Positions 15,101 to 28,043 of a stretch of DNA of 64,000 nucleotides are shown one piece after another; position 1 is the stretch's first letter, and each line of letters starts with the position of its first letter. The stretch comes from Archivesica marissinica. Its lineage: Eukaryota > Mollusca > Bivalvia > Venerida > Vesicomyidae. The notes under the pieces are model-generated. The model was not told the origin of the DNA. It saw only the letters and a list, made by a program, of their open reading frames with translations, and searched no databases. A program made the position numbers and the translations under genes. The DNA is taken from contig CM026391.1 of NCBI GenBank assembly GCA_014843695.1, positions 36,205,711-36,269,710 on the forward strand, given 5' to 3'.

Positions 15101-17263
15101 GTAAACATAGTGCAGTCAGCGTAATGTACCGACACAGTCCTACAGTAAACATAGTGCAGTCAGCGTAATGTACCGACACAGTCCTACAGTAAACATAGTG
15201 CAGTGAGCGTAGTGTACCGGCACTGTCCTACAGTAAACATAGTGCAGTGAGCGTAGTGTACCGACACTGTCATACAGTAAACATAGTGCAGTGATCGTAA
15301 TGTACCGACACTGTCCTACAGTAAACATAGTGCAGTGAGCGTAATGTACCGACACTGTCCTACAGTAAACAAAGTGCAGTGAGCGTAGTGTACCGGCACT
15401 GTCACACAGTAAACATAGTGCAGTGATCGTAATGTACCGACACTGTACTAGAGTAAACATAGTGCAGTGAGCGTAGTGTACCGACACTGTCATACAGTAA
15501 ACATAGTGCAGTGATCGTAATGTACCGACACTGTCATACAGTAAACATAGTGCAGTGAGCGCAGTGTACCGACACTGTCCTACAGTATACATAGTGCAGT
15601 GAGCGTAATGTACCGACACTGTCCTACAGTAAACATAGTGCAGTCAGCGTAATGTACCGACACTGTCCTACATTAAACATAGTGCAGTAATCGTAATGTA
15701 CCGACACTGTCATACAGTAAACATAGTGCAGTGAGCGTAATGTACCGACACTGTCATACAGTAAACATAGTGCAGTAATCGTAATGTACCGACACTGACA
15801 TACAGTAAACATAGTGCAGTGAGCGTAATGTACCGACACTGTCCTAGAGTAAACATATTGTAGTGAGCTTAATGTACCGACACTGTCCTACAGTAAACAT
15901 AGTGCAGTGATTGTAATGTACCGACACTGTCCTACAGTAAACATAGTGCAGTGATCGTAATGTACCGACACTGTCCTACAGTAAGCATAGTGCAGTGATC
16001 GTAATGTACCGACACTGTCCTACAGTAAACATAGTGCACTGAGCGTAATGTTCCGACACTGTCCTACAGTAAACATAGTGCAGTGATCGTAATGTACCGA
16101 CACTGTCCTACAGTAAACATAGTGCAGTGAGCGTAATGTACCGACACTGTCCTACAGTAAACATAGTGCAGTGAGCGTAATGTACCGACACTGTCCTACA
16201 GTAAACATAGTGCAGTGATCGTAATGTACCGACACTGTCCTACAGTAAACATAGTGCAGTGATCGTAATGTACCGACACTGTCCTACAGTAAACATAGTG
16301 CAGTGATCGTAATGTACCGACACTGTCCTACAGTAAACATAGTGCAGTGAGCGTATTGTACCGACACTGTCCTACAGTAAACATAGTGCAGTGAGCTTAA
16401 TGTACCGACACTGTCCTACAGTAAACATAGTGCAGTGATTGTAGTGTACCGACACTGTCCTACAGTAAGCATAGTGCAGTGATCGAAATGTACAGACACT
16501 GTCCTACAGTAAGCATAGTGGACTGAGCGTAATGTACCGACACTGTCCAATAGTAAACATAGTGCAGTGAATGTAATGTACCGACACTGTCCTACAGTAA
16601 ACATAGTGCTGTGAGCGTAATGTACCGACACTGTCATACAGTAAACATAGTGCAGTAATCGTAATGTACCGACACTGTCCTACAGTAAACAGAATGCAGT
16701 GAGCGTAATGTACCGACACTGTCCTACAGTAAACATAGTGCAGTGATCGTAATGTACCGACACTGTCATATAGTAAACATAGTGCAGTGAGCGTAATGTA
16801 CCGACACTGTCATACAGTAAACATAGTGCAGTAATCGTAATGTACCGACACTGTCCTACAGTAAACATAGTGCAGTGAGCGTAATGTACCGACACTGTCC
16901 TACAATAAACATAGTGCAGTGATCGTAATGTACCGACACTGTCATATAAGTAAACATAGTGCAGTCAGCGTAATGTACCGACACAGTCCTACAGTAAACA
17001 TAGTGCAGTGATCGTAATGTACCGACACTGTCATACAGTAAACATAGTGCAGTCTCAGCGTAATGTACCGACACAGTCCTACAGTAAACATAGTGCAGTG
17101 AGCGTAATGTACCGACACTGTCCTACAGTAAACATAGTGCAGTGATCGTAATGTACCGACACTGTCATACAGTAAACATAGTGCAGTCAGCGTAATGTAC
17201 CGACACAGTCCTAGAGTAAACATAGTGCAGTGATCGTAATGTACCGACACTGTTATACAGTAA

Positions 17264-19148
17264 ACATAGTGCAGTCAGCGTAATGTACCGACACAGTCCT
17301 ACAGTAACATAGTGCAGTCAGCGTAATGTACCGACACTGTCCTACAGTAAACATAGTGCAGTCAGCGTAATGTACCGACACAGTCCTACAGTAAACATAG
17401 TGCAGTCAGCGTAATGTACCGACACAGTCCTACAGTAAACATAGTGCAGTCAGCGTAATGTACCGACACAGTCCTACAGTAAACATAGTGCAGTCAGCGT
17501 AATGTACCGACACAGTCCTACAGTAAACATAGTGCAGTCAGCGTAATGTACCGACACAGTCCTACAGTAAACATAGTGCAGTCAGCGTAATGTACCGACA
17601 CTGTCCTACAGTAAACATAGTGCAGTCAGCGTAATGTACCGACACAGTCCTACAGTAAACATAGTGCAGTCAGCGTAATGTACCGACACCGTCCTACAGT
17701 AAACATAGTGCAGTCAGCGTAATGTACCGACACCGTCCTACAGTAAACATAGTGCAGTCAGCGTAATGTACCGACACAGTCCTACAGTAAACATAGTGCA
17801 GTCAGCGTAATGTACCGACACTGTCCTACAGTAAACATAGTGCAGTCAGCGTAATGTACCGACACAGTCCTACAGTAAACATAGTGCAGTCAGCGTAATG
17901 TACCGACACAGTCCTACAGTAAACATAGTGCAGTCAGCGTAATGTACCGACACAGTCCTACAGTAAACATAGTGCAGTCAGCGTAATGTACCGATACAGT
18001 CCTACAGTAAACATAGTGCAGTCAGCGTAATGTACCGACACAGTCCTACAGTAAACATAGTGCAGTCAGCGTAATGTACCGACACAGTCCTACAGTAAAC
18101 ATAGTGCAGTCAGCGTAATGTACCGACACTGTCCTACAGTAAACATAGTGCAGTCAGCGTAATGTACTGACACAGTCCTACAGTAAACATAGTGCAGTCA
18201 GCGTAATGTACCGACACAGTCCTACAGTAAACATACTGCAGTCAGCGTAATGTACCGACACACTCCTACAGTAAACATAGTGCAGTCAGCGTAATGTACC
18301 GACACTGTCCTACAGTAAACATAGTGCAGTCAGCGTAATGTACCGACACAGTCCTACAGTAAACATAGTGCAGTCAGCGTAATGTACCGACACAGTCCTA
18401 GAGTAAACATAGTGCAGTCAGCGTAATGTACCGACACTGTCCTACAGTAAACATAGTGCAGTCAGCGTAATGTACCGACATAGTCCTACAGTAAACATAG
18501 TGCAGTCAGCGTAATGTACCGACACCGTCCTACAGTAAACATAGTGCAGTCAGCGTAATGTACCGACACAGTCCTACAGTAAACATAGTGCAGTCAGCGT
18601 AATGTACCGACACCGTCCTACAGTAAACATAGTGCAGTCAGCGTAATGTACCGACACAGTCCTACAGTAAACATAGTGCAGTCAGCGTAATGTACCGACA
18701 CAGTCCTACAGTAAACATAGTGCAGTCAGCGTAATGTACCGACACTGTCCTACAGTAAACATAGTGCAGTCAGCGTAATGTACCGACACAGTCCTACAGT
18801 AAACATAGTGCAGTCAGCGTAATGTACCGACACAGTCCTACAGTAAACATATTGCAGTCAGCGTAATGTACCGACACAGTCCTACAGTAAACATAGTGCA
18901 ATCAGCGTAATGTACCGACACAGTCCTACAGTAAACATATTGCAGTCAGCGTAATGTACCGACACAGTCCTACAGTAAACATAGTGCAGTCAGCGTAATG
19001 TACCGACACTGTCCTACAGTAAACATAGTGCAGTCAGCGTAATGTACCGACACAGTCCTACAGTAAACATAGTGCAGTCAGCGTAATGTACCGACACTGT
19101 CCTACAGTAAACATAGTGCAGTCAGCGTAATGTACCGACACTGTCCTA
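17264..19148 (-). repeat. Homogenised 44-bp subfamily at the inner end of the left array
   Basis: Over about 1.9 kb nearly every monomer carries CAGTCAGCG together with GACACAGTCC, giving an almost uniform subarray. A few units have CACTGTCC or CACCGTCC instead. The same subtype appears in a shorter cluster near 14.75-15.2 kb. This block directly adjoins the switch to the 33-bp satellite. Confidence 0.85.
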
Positions 19149-19563
19149 TGGTGGGAATGGTATAATATCAACACTGTGTTATAGTGGGAATGGTGTAATA
19201 TCAACACTGTGCTATAGTGGGAATGGTGTAATATCAACACTGTGCTATAGTGGGAATGGTGTAATATCAACACTGTGCTATAGTGGGAATGGTGTAATAT
19301 CAACACTGTCCTATAGTGGGAATGGTGTAATATCAACACTGTGCTATAGTGCGAATGGTGTAATATCAACACTGTCCTATAGTGGGAATGGTGTAATATC
19401 AACACTGTGCTATAGTGGGAATGGTGTAATATCAACACTGTCCTATAGTGGGAATGGTGTAATATCAACACTGTGCTATAGTGGGAATGGTGTAATATCA
19501 ACACTGTGTTGTAGTGGGAATGGTGTAATATCAACACTGTGTTGTAGTGGGAATGGTGTAATA

Positions 19564-22435
19564 TCAACACTGTGCTATAGTGGGAATGGTGTAGTGGGAA
19601 AGGTGTAATATCAACACTGTGTTATAGTGGAAAGGGTGTAATATCAACACTGTGTTATAGTGCGAAAGGTGTAATATCAACACTGTGTTATAGTGGGAAT
19701 GGTGTAATATCAACACTGTGCTATGGTGGGAATGGTGTAATATCAACATTGTGTTATAGTGGGAATGGTGTAATATCAACACTGTGTTATAGTGGGAATG
19801 GTGTAATATCAGCACTGTGCTATAGTGGGAATGGTGTAATGGGAATGTTGTAATATCAACACTGTGTTATAGTGGGAATGTTGTAATATCAACACTGTGT
19901 TATAGTGGATAGGGTGTAATATCAACACTGTGTTATAGTGGGAAAGGTGTAATATCAACACTGTGTTATAGTGGGAAAGGTGTAATATCAACACTGTGTT
20001 ATAGTGTGAATGGTGTAATATCAACACAGCCCTGTGGTAGGAATGGTGTAATATCAACACTGTGTTATAGTGGGAATGGTGTAATATCAACACTGTGCTA
20101 TAGTGGGAATGGTGTAATATCAACACTGTGCTATAGTGGGAATGGTGTAATATCAACACTGTGTTATAGTGTGAATGGTGTAATATCAACACAGCCCTAT
20201 GGTAGGAATGGTGTAATATCAACACTGTGTTATAGTGGGAATGGTGTAATATCAACACTGTGTTATAGTGGGAATGGTGTAATATCAACACGGTGCTATA
20301 GTGGGAATGGTGTAATATCAACACTGTGCTATAGTGGGAATGGTGTAGTGGGAATGGTGTAATATCAACACTGTGCTATAGTGTGAATGATGTAATATCA
20401 ACACTGTCCTATAGTGGGAATGGTGTAATATCAACACTGTGCTATAGTGGGAATGGTGTAGTGGGAATGGTGTAATATCAACTCTGTGTTATAGTGGGAA
20501 TGGTGTAATATCAACACTGTGCTATAGTGGGAATGGTGTAATATCAACACTGTGCTATAGTGGGAATGGTGTAATATCAACACTGTGTTATAGTGGGAAT
20601 GGTGTAATATCAACACTGTGTTATAGTGGAAATGGTGTAATATCAACACTGTGCTATAGTGGGAATGGTGTAATATCAACACTGTGTTATAGTGAGAATG
20701 TTGTAATGTCAACACTGTGTTATAGTGGGAATGGTGTAATATCAACACTGTGCTATAGTGGGAATGGTGTAATATCACCAATGTGTTATAGTGGGAATGG
20801 TGTAGTGGGAATGGTGTAATATCAACACTGTGTTATAGTGGGAATGGTGTAATATCAACACTGTGCTATAGTGGGAATGGTGTAATATCAACACTGTGCT
20901 ATAGTGGGAATGGTGTAATATCAACACTGTGCTATAGTGGGAATGGTGTAATATCAACACTGTCCTATAGTGGGAATGGTGTAATATCAACACTGTGCTA
21001 TAGTGGGAATGGTGTAATATCAACACTGTCCTATAGTGGGAATGGTGTAATATCAACACTGTGCTATAGTGGGAATGGTGTAATATCAACACTGTCCTAT
21101 AGTGGGAATGGTGTAATATCAACACTGTGCTATAGTGGGAATGGTGTAATATCAACACTGTGTTGTAGTGGGAATGGTGTAATATCAACACTGTGTTGTA
21201 GTGGGAATGGTGTAATTTCAACACTGTGCTATAGTGGGAATGGTGTAGTGGGAAAGGTGTAATATCAACACTGTGTTATAGTGGAAAGGGTGTAATATCA
21301 ACACTGTGTTATAGTGGGAAAGGTGTAATATCAACACTGTGTTATAGTGGGAATGGTGTAATATCAACACTGTGCTATGGTGGGAATGGTGTAATATCAA
21401 CACTGTGTTATAGTGGGAATGGTGTAATATCAACACTGTGTTATAGTGGGAATGGTGTAATATCAGCACTGTGCTATAGTGGGAATGGTGTAATGGGAAT
21501 GTTGTAATATCAACACTGTGTTATAGTGGGAATGTTGTAATATCAACACTGTGTTATAGTGGAAAGGGTGTAATATCAACACTGTGTTATAGTGGGAAAG
21601 GTGTAATATCAACACTGTGTTATAGTGGGAAAGGTGTAATATCAACACTGTGTTATAGTGTGAATGGTGTAATATCAACACAGCCCTATGGTAGGAATGG
21701 TGTAATATCAACACTGTGTTATAGTGGGAATGGTGTAATATCAACACTGTGCTATAGTGGGAATGGTGTAATATCAACACTGTGCTATAGTGGGAATGGT
21801 GTAATATCAACACTGTGTTATAGTGTGTATGGTGTAATATCAACACAGCCCTATTGTAGGAATGGTGTAATATCAACACTGTGTTATAGTGGGAATGGTG
21901 TAATATCAACACTGTGTTATAGTGGGAATGGTGTAATATCAACACGGTGCTATAGTGGGAATGGTGTAATACCAACACTGTGCTATAGTGGGAATGGTGT
22001 AGTGGGAATGGTGTAATATCAACACTGTGCTATAGTGTGAATGATGTAATATCAACACTGTCCTATAGTGGGAATGGTGTAATATCAACACTGTGCTATA
22101 GTGGGAATGGTGTAGTGGGAATGGTGTAATATCAACTCTGTGTTATAGTGGGAATGGTGTAATATCAACACTGTGCTATAGTGGGAATGGTGTAATATCA
22201 ACACTGTGCTATAGTGGGAATGGTGTAATATCAACACTGTGTTATAGTGGGAATGGTGTAATATCAACACTGTGTTATAGTGGGAATGGTGTAATATCAA
22301 CACTGTGCTATAGTGGGAATGGTGTAATATCAACACTGTGTTATAGTGAGAATGTTGTAATGTCAACACTGTGTTATAGTGGGAATGGTGTAATATCAAC
22401 ACTGTGCTATAGTGGGAATGGTGTAATATCACCAA
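19564..22435. repeat. 1654-bp higher-order duplication within the 33-bp array
   Basis: Variant landmarks repeat at a constant 1654-bp offset: 19564/21218, 19809/21463 and 20431/22085. One is a unit with AGTGAGAATGTTGTAATGTC near 20690 and 22344, seen again about 1164 bp later near 23508. The offset is 50 monomers plus 4 bp, reflecting the truncated units. A separate duplication with an 801-bp offset links 24724-25310 to 25525-26111. Confidence 0.85.
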
Positions 22436-25400
22436 TGTGTTATAGTGGGAATGGTGTAGTGGGAATGGTGTAATATCAACACTGTGTTATAGTGGGAATG
22501 GTGTAATATCAACACTGTGTTATAGTGGGAATGGTGTCATATCAACACTGTATTATAGTGGGAATGGTGTAATATCAACACTGTGTTATAGTGGGAATGG
22601 TGTAATATCAACACTGTGTTCTAGTGGGAATGGTGTAATATCAACACTGTGCTATAGTGGGAATGGTGTAATATCAACACTGTATTATAGTGGGAATGGT
22701 GTAATATCAACACTGTATTATAGTGGGAATGGTGTAATATCAACACTGTGTTATAGTGGGAATGGTGTAATATCAACACTGTGTTATAGTGGGAATGGTG
22801 TAATATCAACACTGTGTTATAGTGTGAATGGTGTAATATCAACACAGCCCTATGGTAGGAATGGTGTAATATCAACACTGTGTTATAGTGGGAATGGTGT
22901 AATATCAACACTGTGCTATAGTGGGAATGGTGTAATATCAACACTGTGCTATAGTGGGAATGGTGTAATATCAACACTGTGTTATAGTGTGAATGGTGTA
23001 ATATCAACACAGCCCTATGGTAGGAATGGTGTAATATCAACACTGTGTTATAGTGGGAATGGTGTAATATCAACACTGTGTTATAGTGGGAATGGTGTAA
23101 TATCAACACGGTGCTATAGTGGGAATGGTGTAATATCAACACTGTGCTATAGTGGGAATGGTGTAGTGGGAATGGTGTAATATCAACACTGTGCTATAGT
23201 GTGAATGATGTAATATCAACACTGTCCTATAGTGGGAATGGTGTAATATCACCAATGTGTTATAGTGGGAATGGTGTAGTGGGAATGGTGTAATATCAAC
23301 ACTGTGTTATAGTGGGAATGGTGTAATATCAACACTGTGCTATAGTGGGAATGGTGTTATATCAACACTGTATTATAGTGGGAATGGTGTAATATCAACA
23401 CTGTGTTATAGTGGGAATGGTGTAATATCAACACTGTGTTATAGTGGGAATGGTGTAATATCAACACTGTGCTATAGTGGGAATGGTGTAATATCAACAC
23501 TGTGTTATAGTGAGAATGTTGTAATGTCAACACTGTGTTATAGTGGGAATGGTGTAATATCAACACTGTGCTATAGTGGGAATGGTGTAATATCACCAAT
23601 GTGTTATAGTGGGAATGGTGTAGTGGGAATGGTGTAATATCAACACTGTGTTATAGTGGGAATGGTGTAATATCAACACTGTGCTATAGTGGGAATGGTG
23701 TTATATCAACACTGTATTATAGTGGGAATGGTGTAATATCAACACTGTGTTATAGTGGGAATGGTGTAATATCAACACTGTGTTATAGTGGGAATGGTGT
23801 AATATCAACACTGTGCTATAGTGGGAATGGTGTAATATCAACACTGTATTATAGTGGGAATGGTGTAATATCAACACTGTATTATAGTGGGAATGGTGTA
23901 ATATCAACACTGTGTTATAGTGGGAATGGTGTAATATCAACACTGTGTTATAGTGGGAATGGTGTAATATCAACACTGTGTTATAGTGGGAATGGTGTAA
24001 TATCAACAATGTGCTATAGTGGGAATGGTGTAATATCAACACTGTCCTATAGTTAGAATGGTGTAATATCAACACTGTCCTATAGTGGGAATGGTGTAAT
24101 ATCACCAATGTGTTATAGTGGGAATGGTGTAGTGGGAATGATGTAATATCAACACTGTGTTATAGTGGGAATGGTGTAATATCAACACTGTCCTATAGTG
24201 GGAAAGGTGTAATATCAACACTGTGCTATAGTGGGAATGGTGTAATATCAACACTGTGTTATAGTGGGAATGGTGTAATATCAACACTGTGTTATAGTGG
24301 GAATGGTGTAATATCAACAATGTGTTATTGTGGGTATGGTGTAATATCAACACTGTGTTATAGTGGGAATGGTGTAATATCAACACTGTGCTATAGTGGG
24401 AATGGTGTAATATCAACACTGTCCTATAGTGGGAATGGTGTAATATCAACACTGTGCTATAGTGGGAATGGTGTAATATCAACACTGTGCTATAGTGGGA
24501 ATGGTGTAATATCAACACTGTGTTATAGTGGGAATGGTGTAATATCAACACTGTGTTATAGTGGGAATGGTGTAATATCAACACTGTGCTATAGTGGGAA
24601 TGGTGTAGTGGGGATGGTGTAATATCAACACTGTGTTATAGTGGGAATGGTGTAATATCAACACTGTGTTATAGTGGGAGTGGTGTAATATCAACACTGT
24701 GTTATAGTGGGAATGGTGTAATATCAACACTGTGCTATAGTGGGAATGGTGTAGTGGGAATGGTGTAATATCAACATTGTGTTATAGTGGGAATGGTGTA
24801 ATATCAACACTGTGTTATAGTGGAAAGGGTGTAATATCAACACTGTGTTATAGTGGGAAAGGTGTAATATCAACACTGTGTTATAGTGGGAATGGTGTAA
24901 TATCAACACTGTGCTATAGTGGGAATGGTGTAATATCAACACTGTCCTATAGTGGGAAAGGTGTAATATCAACACTGTGCTATAGTGGGAATGGTGTAAT
25001 ATCAACACTGTGTTATAGTGGGAATGGTGTAATATCAACACTGTGTTATAGTGGGAATGGTGTAATATCAACAATGTGTTATAGTGGGAATGGTGTAATA
25101 TCAACACTGTGTTATAGTGGGAATGGTGTAATATCAACACTGTGCTATAGTGGGAATGGTGTAATATCAACACTGCCCTATAGTGGGAATGGTGTTATAT
25201 CAACACTGTGTTATAGTGGGAATGGTGTAATATCAACACTGTGCTATAGTGGGAATGGTGTAATATCAACACGGTGTTATAGTGGGAATGGTGTAGTGGG
25301 AATGGTGTAATATCAACACTGTGTTATAGTGGGAATGGTGTAATATCAACACTGTGCTATAGTGGGAATGGTGTAATATCAACACTGTGTTATAGTGGGA

Positions 25401-26579
25401 ATGGTGTAGTGGGGATGGTGTAATATCAACACTGTGTTATAGTGGGAATGGTGTAATATCAACACTGTGTTATAGTGGGAGTGGTGTAATATCAACACTG
25501 TGTTATAGTGGGAATGGTGTAATATCAACACTGTGCTATAGTGGGAATGGTGTAGTGGGAATGGTGTAATATCAACATTGTGTTATAGTGGGAATGGTGT
25601 AATATCAACACTGTGTTATAGTGGAAAGGGTGTAATATCAACACTGTGTTATAGTGGGAAAGGTGTAATATCAACACTGTGTTATAGTGGGAATGGTGTA
25701 ATATCAACACTGTGCAATAGTGGGAATGGTGTAATATCAACACTGTCCTATAGTGGGAAAGGTGTAATATCAACACTGTGCTATAGTGGGAATGGTGTAA
25801 TATCAACACTGTGTTATAGTGGGAATGGTGTAATATCAACACTGTGTTATAGTGGGAATGGTGTAATATCAACAATGTGTTATAGTGGGAATGGTGTAAT
25901 ATCAACACTGTGTTATAGTGGGAATGGTGTAATATCAACACTGTGCTATAGTGGGAATGGTGTAATATCAACACTGCCCTATAGTGGGAATGGTGTTATA
26001 TCAACACTGTGCTATAGTGGGAATGGTGTAATATCAACACTGTGCTATAGTGGGAATGGTGTAATATCAACACTGTGTTATAGTGGGAATGGTGTAGTGG
26101 GAATGGTGTAATATCAACACTGTGTTATAGTGGGAATGGTGTAATATCAACACTGTGCTATAGTGGGAATGGTGTAATATCAACACTGTGTTATAGTGGG
26201 AATGGTGTAGTGGGAATGGTGTAATATCAACACTGTGTTATAGTGGGAATGGTGTAATATCAACACTGTGTTATAGTGGGAATGGTGTAATATCAACACT
26301 GTGTTATAGTGGGAATGGTGTAATATCAACACTGTCCTATAGTGGGAAAGGTGTAATATCAACACTGTGCTATAGTGGGAATGGTGTAATATCAACACTG
26401 TGTTATAGTGGGAATGGTGTAATATCAACACTGTCCTATAGTGGGAAAGGTGTAATATCAACACTGTGTTATAGTGGGAATGGTGTAATATCAACAATGT
26501 GTTATAGTGGGAATGGTGTAATATCAACACTGTGTTATAGTGGGAATGGTGTAATATCAACACTGTGCTATAGTGGGAA

Positions 26580-27240
26580 TGGTGTAATATCAACACTGCC
26601 CTATAGTGGGAATGGTGTAATATCAACACTGCCCTATAGTGGGAATGGTGTAATATCAACACTGTGCTATAGTGGGAATGGTGTAATATCAACACTGCCC
26701 TATAGTGGGAATGGTGTAATATCAACACTGCCCTATAGTGGGAATGGTGTAATATCAACACTGCCCTATAGTGGGAATGGTGTAATATCAACACTGCCCT
26801 ATAGTGGGAATGGTGTAATATCAACACTGTGCTATAGTGGGAATGGTGTAATATCAACACTGCCCTATAGTGGGAATGGTGTAATATCAACACTGCCCTA
26901 TAGTGGGAATGGTGTAATATCAACACTGCCCTATAGTGGGAATGGTGTAATATCACACTGCCCTATAGTGGGAATGGTGTAATATCAACACTGCCCTATA
27001 GTGGGAATGGTGTAATATCAACACTGCCCTATAGTGGGAATGGTGTAATATCAACACTGTGCTATAGTGGGAATGGTGTAATATCAACACTGCCCTATAG
27101 TGGGAATGGTGTAATATCAACACTGTGCTATAGTGGGAATGGTGTAATATCAACACTGTGTTATAGTGGGAATGGTGTAATATCAACACTGCCCTATAGT
27201 GGGAATGGTGTAATATCAACACTGTGCTATAGTGGGAATG
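26580..27240. repeat. CTGCCCTATAG subtype cluster of the 33-bp satellite
   Basis: Most monomers here carry CTGCCCTATAG, a form that is rare elsewhere in the array, mixed with CTGTGCTATAG units. The local enrichment points to recent spread of one variant at the distal end of the array. Confidence 0.7.
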
Positions 27241-27510
27241 GTGTAATATCAACACTGTCCTATAGTGGGAATGGTGTAATATCAACACTGTGCTATAGTG
27301 GGAATGGTGTAATATCAACACTGTGCTATAGTGGGAATGGTGTAATATCAACACTGTGCTATAGTGGGAATGGTGTAATATCAACACTGTGCTATAGTGG
27401 GAATGGTGTAATATCAACAATGTGCTATAGTGGGAATGGTGTAATATCAACAATGTGCTATAGTGGGAATGGTGTAATATCAACAATATGCTATAGTGGG
27501 AATGGTGTAA

Positions 27511-27656
27511 TGTGCGGGATGGATCAGCACTATCCTCGTGCACGCTCACATGACAAGTACGAGAGCCGGGAGAGACGGCACACATTCTAAAAATAAGGCC
27601 TGTGCGCATACCTGGGAAACCAGTCCATATGTACTGGATATCGACCCGAGGATGTA
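27511..27656. other. Unique spacer between satellites
   Basis: About 146 bp of non-repetitive, more GC-balanced DNA between the 33-bp and 48-bp repeats. I see no gene, tRNA or clear splice signal. A minus-strand frame runs from here into the 33-bp array, but most of it is satellite. Confidence 0.5.
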
Positions 27657-27853
27657 GACAAATATAGCATTCTCAGAAGCTACTTACTTTGTACAATGGA
27701 TCCTGGCAAATATAGCATTCTCAGCAGCTACTTACTTTGTACAATGGATCTCGGCAAATATAGCCTTCTCAGCAGCTACTTACTTTGTACAATGGATCTC
27801 GGCAAATATAGCCTTCTCAGAAGCTACTTACTTTGTACAATGGATCTCGGCAA
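27657..27853 (+). repeat. 48-bp tandem repeat, about four copies
   Basis: ATGGATCTCGGCAAATATAG-type units start at 27696, 27744, 27792 and 27840, exactly 48 bp apart, with a partial unit upstream from about 27657. The period encodes 16 residues, giving a 65-codon open frame (27696-27893) that has no recognisable family and ends just past the repeat. I read it as a small minisatellite rather than a gene. Confidence 0.85.
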
Positions 27854-28043
27854 ACACCAGCCTGAACCAGGATTACACGAGTTAGGGATTTGACAATATT
27901 TAAAATATTGGATAAAAACTGACGGACATGCCGACATTTTCAACGAAATGGCGTTTCCCTTGTTAGTTTGTGTAGTTAATTACGTGGGTAATCCCATTGC
28001 TGACGGAATACTATCGTTTTGTTCTCTTTACCGTGGGCAAACT
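27854..28043. other. Unique spacer with a short perfect palindrome
   Basis: About 190 bp of unique DNA before the 20-bp array. It contains CAATATTTAAAATATTG (27894-27910), an 8-bp perfect inverted repeat around one base. No gene is recognisable. Confidence 0.5.

Larger units (their letters stand above)
1672..19148 (-). repeat. 44-bp satellite array, left block
   Basis: About 17.5 kb of head-to-tail 44-bp monomers, roughly 400 by length. Conserved blocks are CAGTAAACATAGTGCAG and GTAATGTACCGACACTGT. Variable positions define subtypes: CATAC or CCTAC, then GAGCG, GATCG, TAATCG or TCAGCG. The array is interrupted only by point changes and short deletions. The 44-bp period is not a multiple of three, so one translated repeat spans three monomers (44 residues). 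That creates the many spurious minus-strand frames. The strand is arbitrary and set to match those frames. Confidence 0.97.
19149..27510 (+). repeat. 33-bp satellite array
   Basis: About 8.4 kb, roughly 250 monomers by length. Conserved blocks are AGTGGGAATGGTGTAATATC and AACACTGTGCTAT. The main variable site is CTGTGTTATAG, CTGTGCTATAG, CTGTCCTATAG or CTGCCCTATAG. Truncated 14-bp units (TAGTGGGAATGGTG) recur at intervals. The period is a multiple of three, so both strands stay open as 11-residue repeats over hundreds of codons. This is a periodicity artefact, not a coding region. Confidence 0.97.

Noticed and set aside
1672..19148. CRISPR array
   Set aside because: The repeats are contiguous monomers with no unique spacers, in clearly eukaryotic DNA.
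19564..27609. 11-residue-periodic open frames on both strands of the 33-bp array
   Set aside because: Period divisible by three with no stop in the consensus; both strands are open at once, which is a repeat property and not coding.
27812..27812. Centre of symmetry of the outer palindrome as a true hairpin apex
   Set aside because: Sequence on either side (48-bp repeat, 33-bp and 20-bp arrays) is not mirrored. The inner coordinate sums differ and two gaps have arbitrary size, so the midpoint has no meaning.
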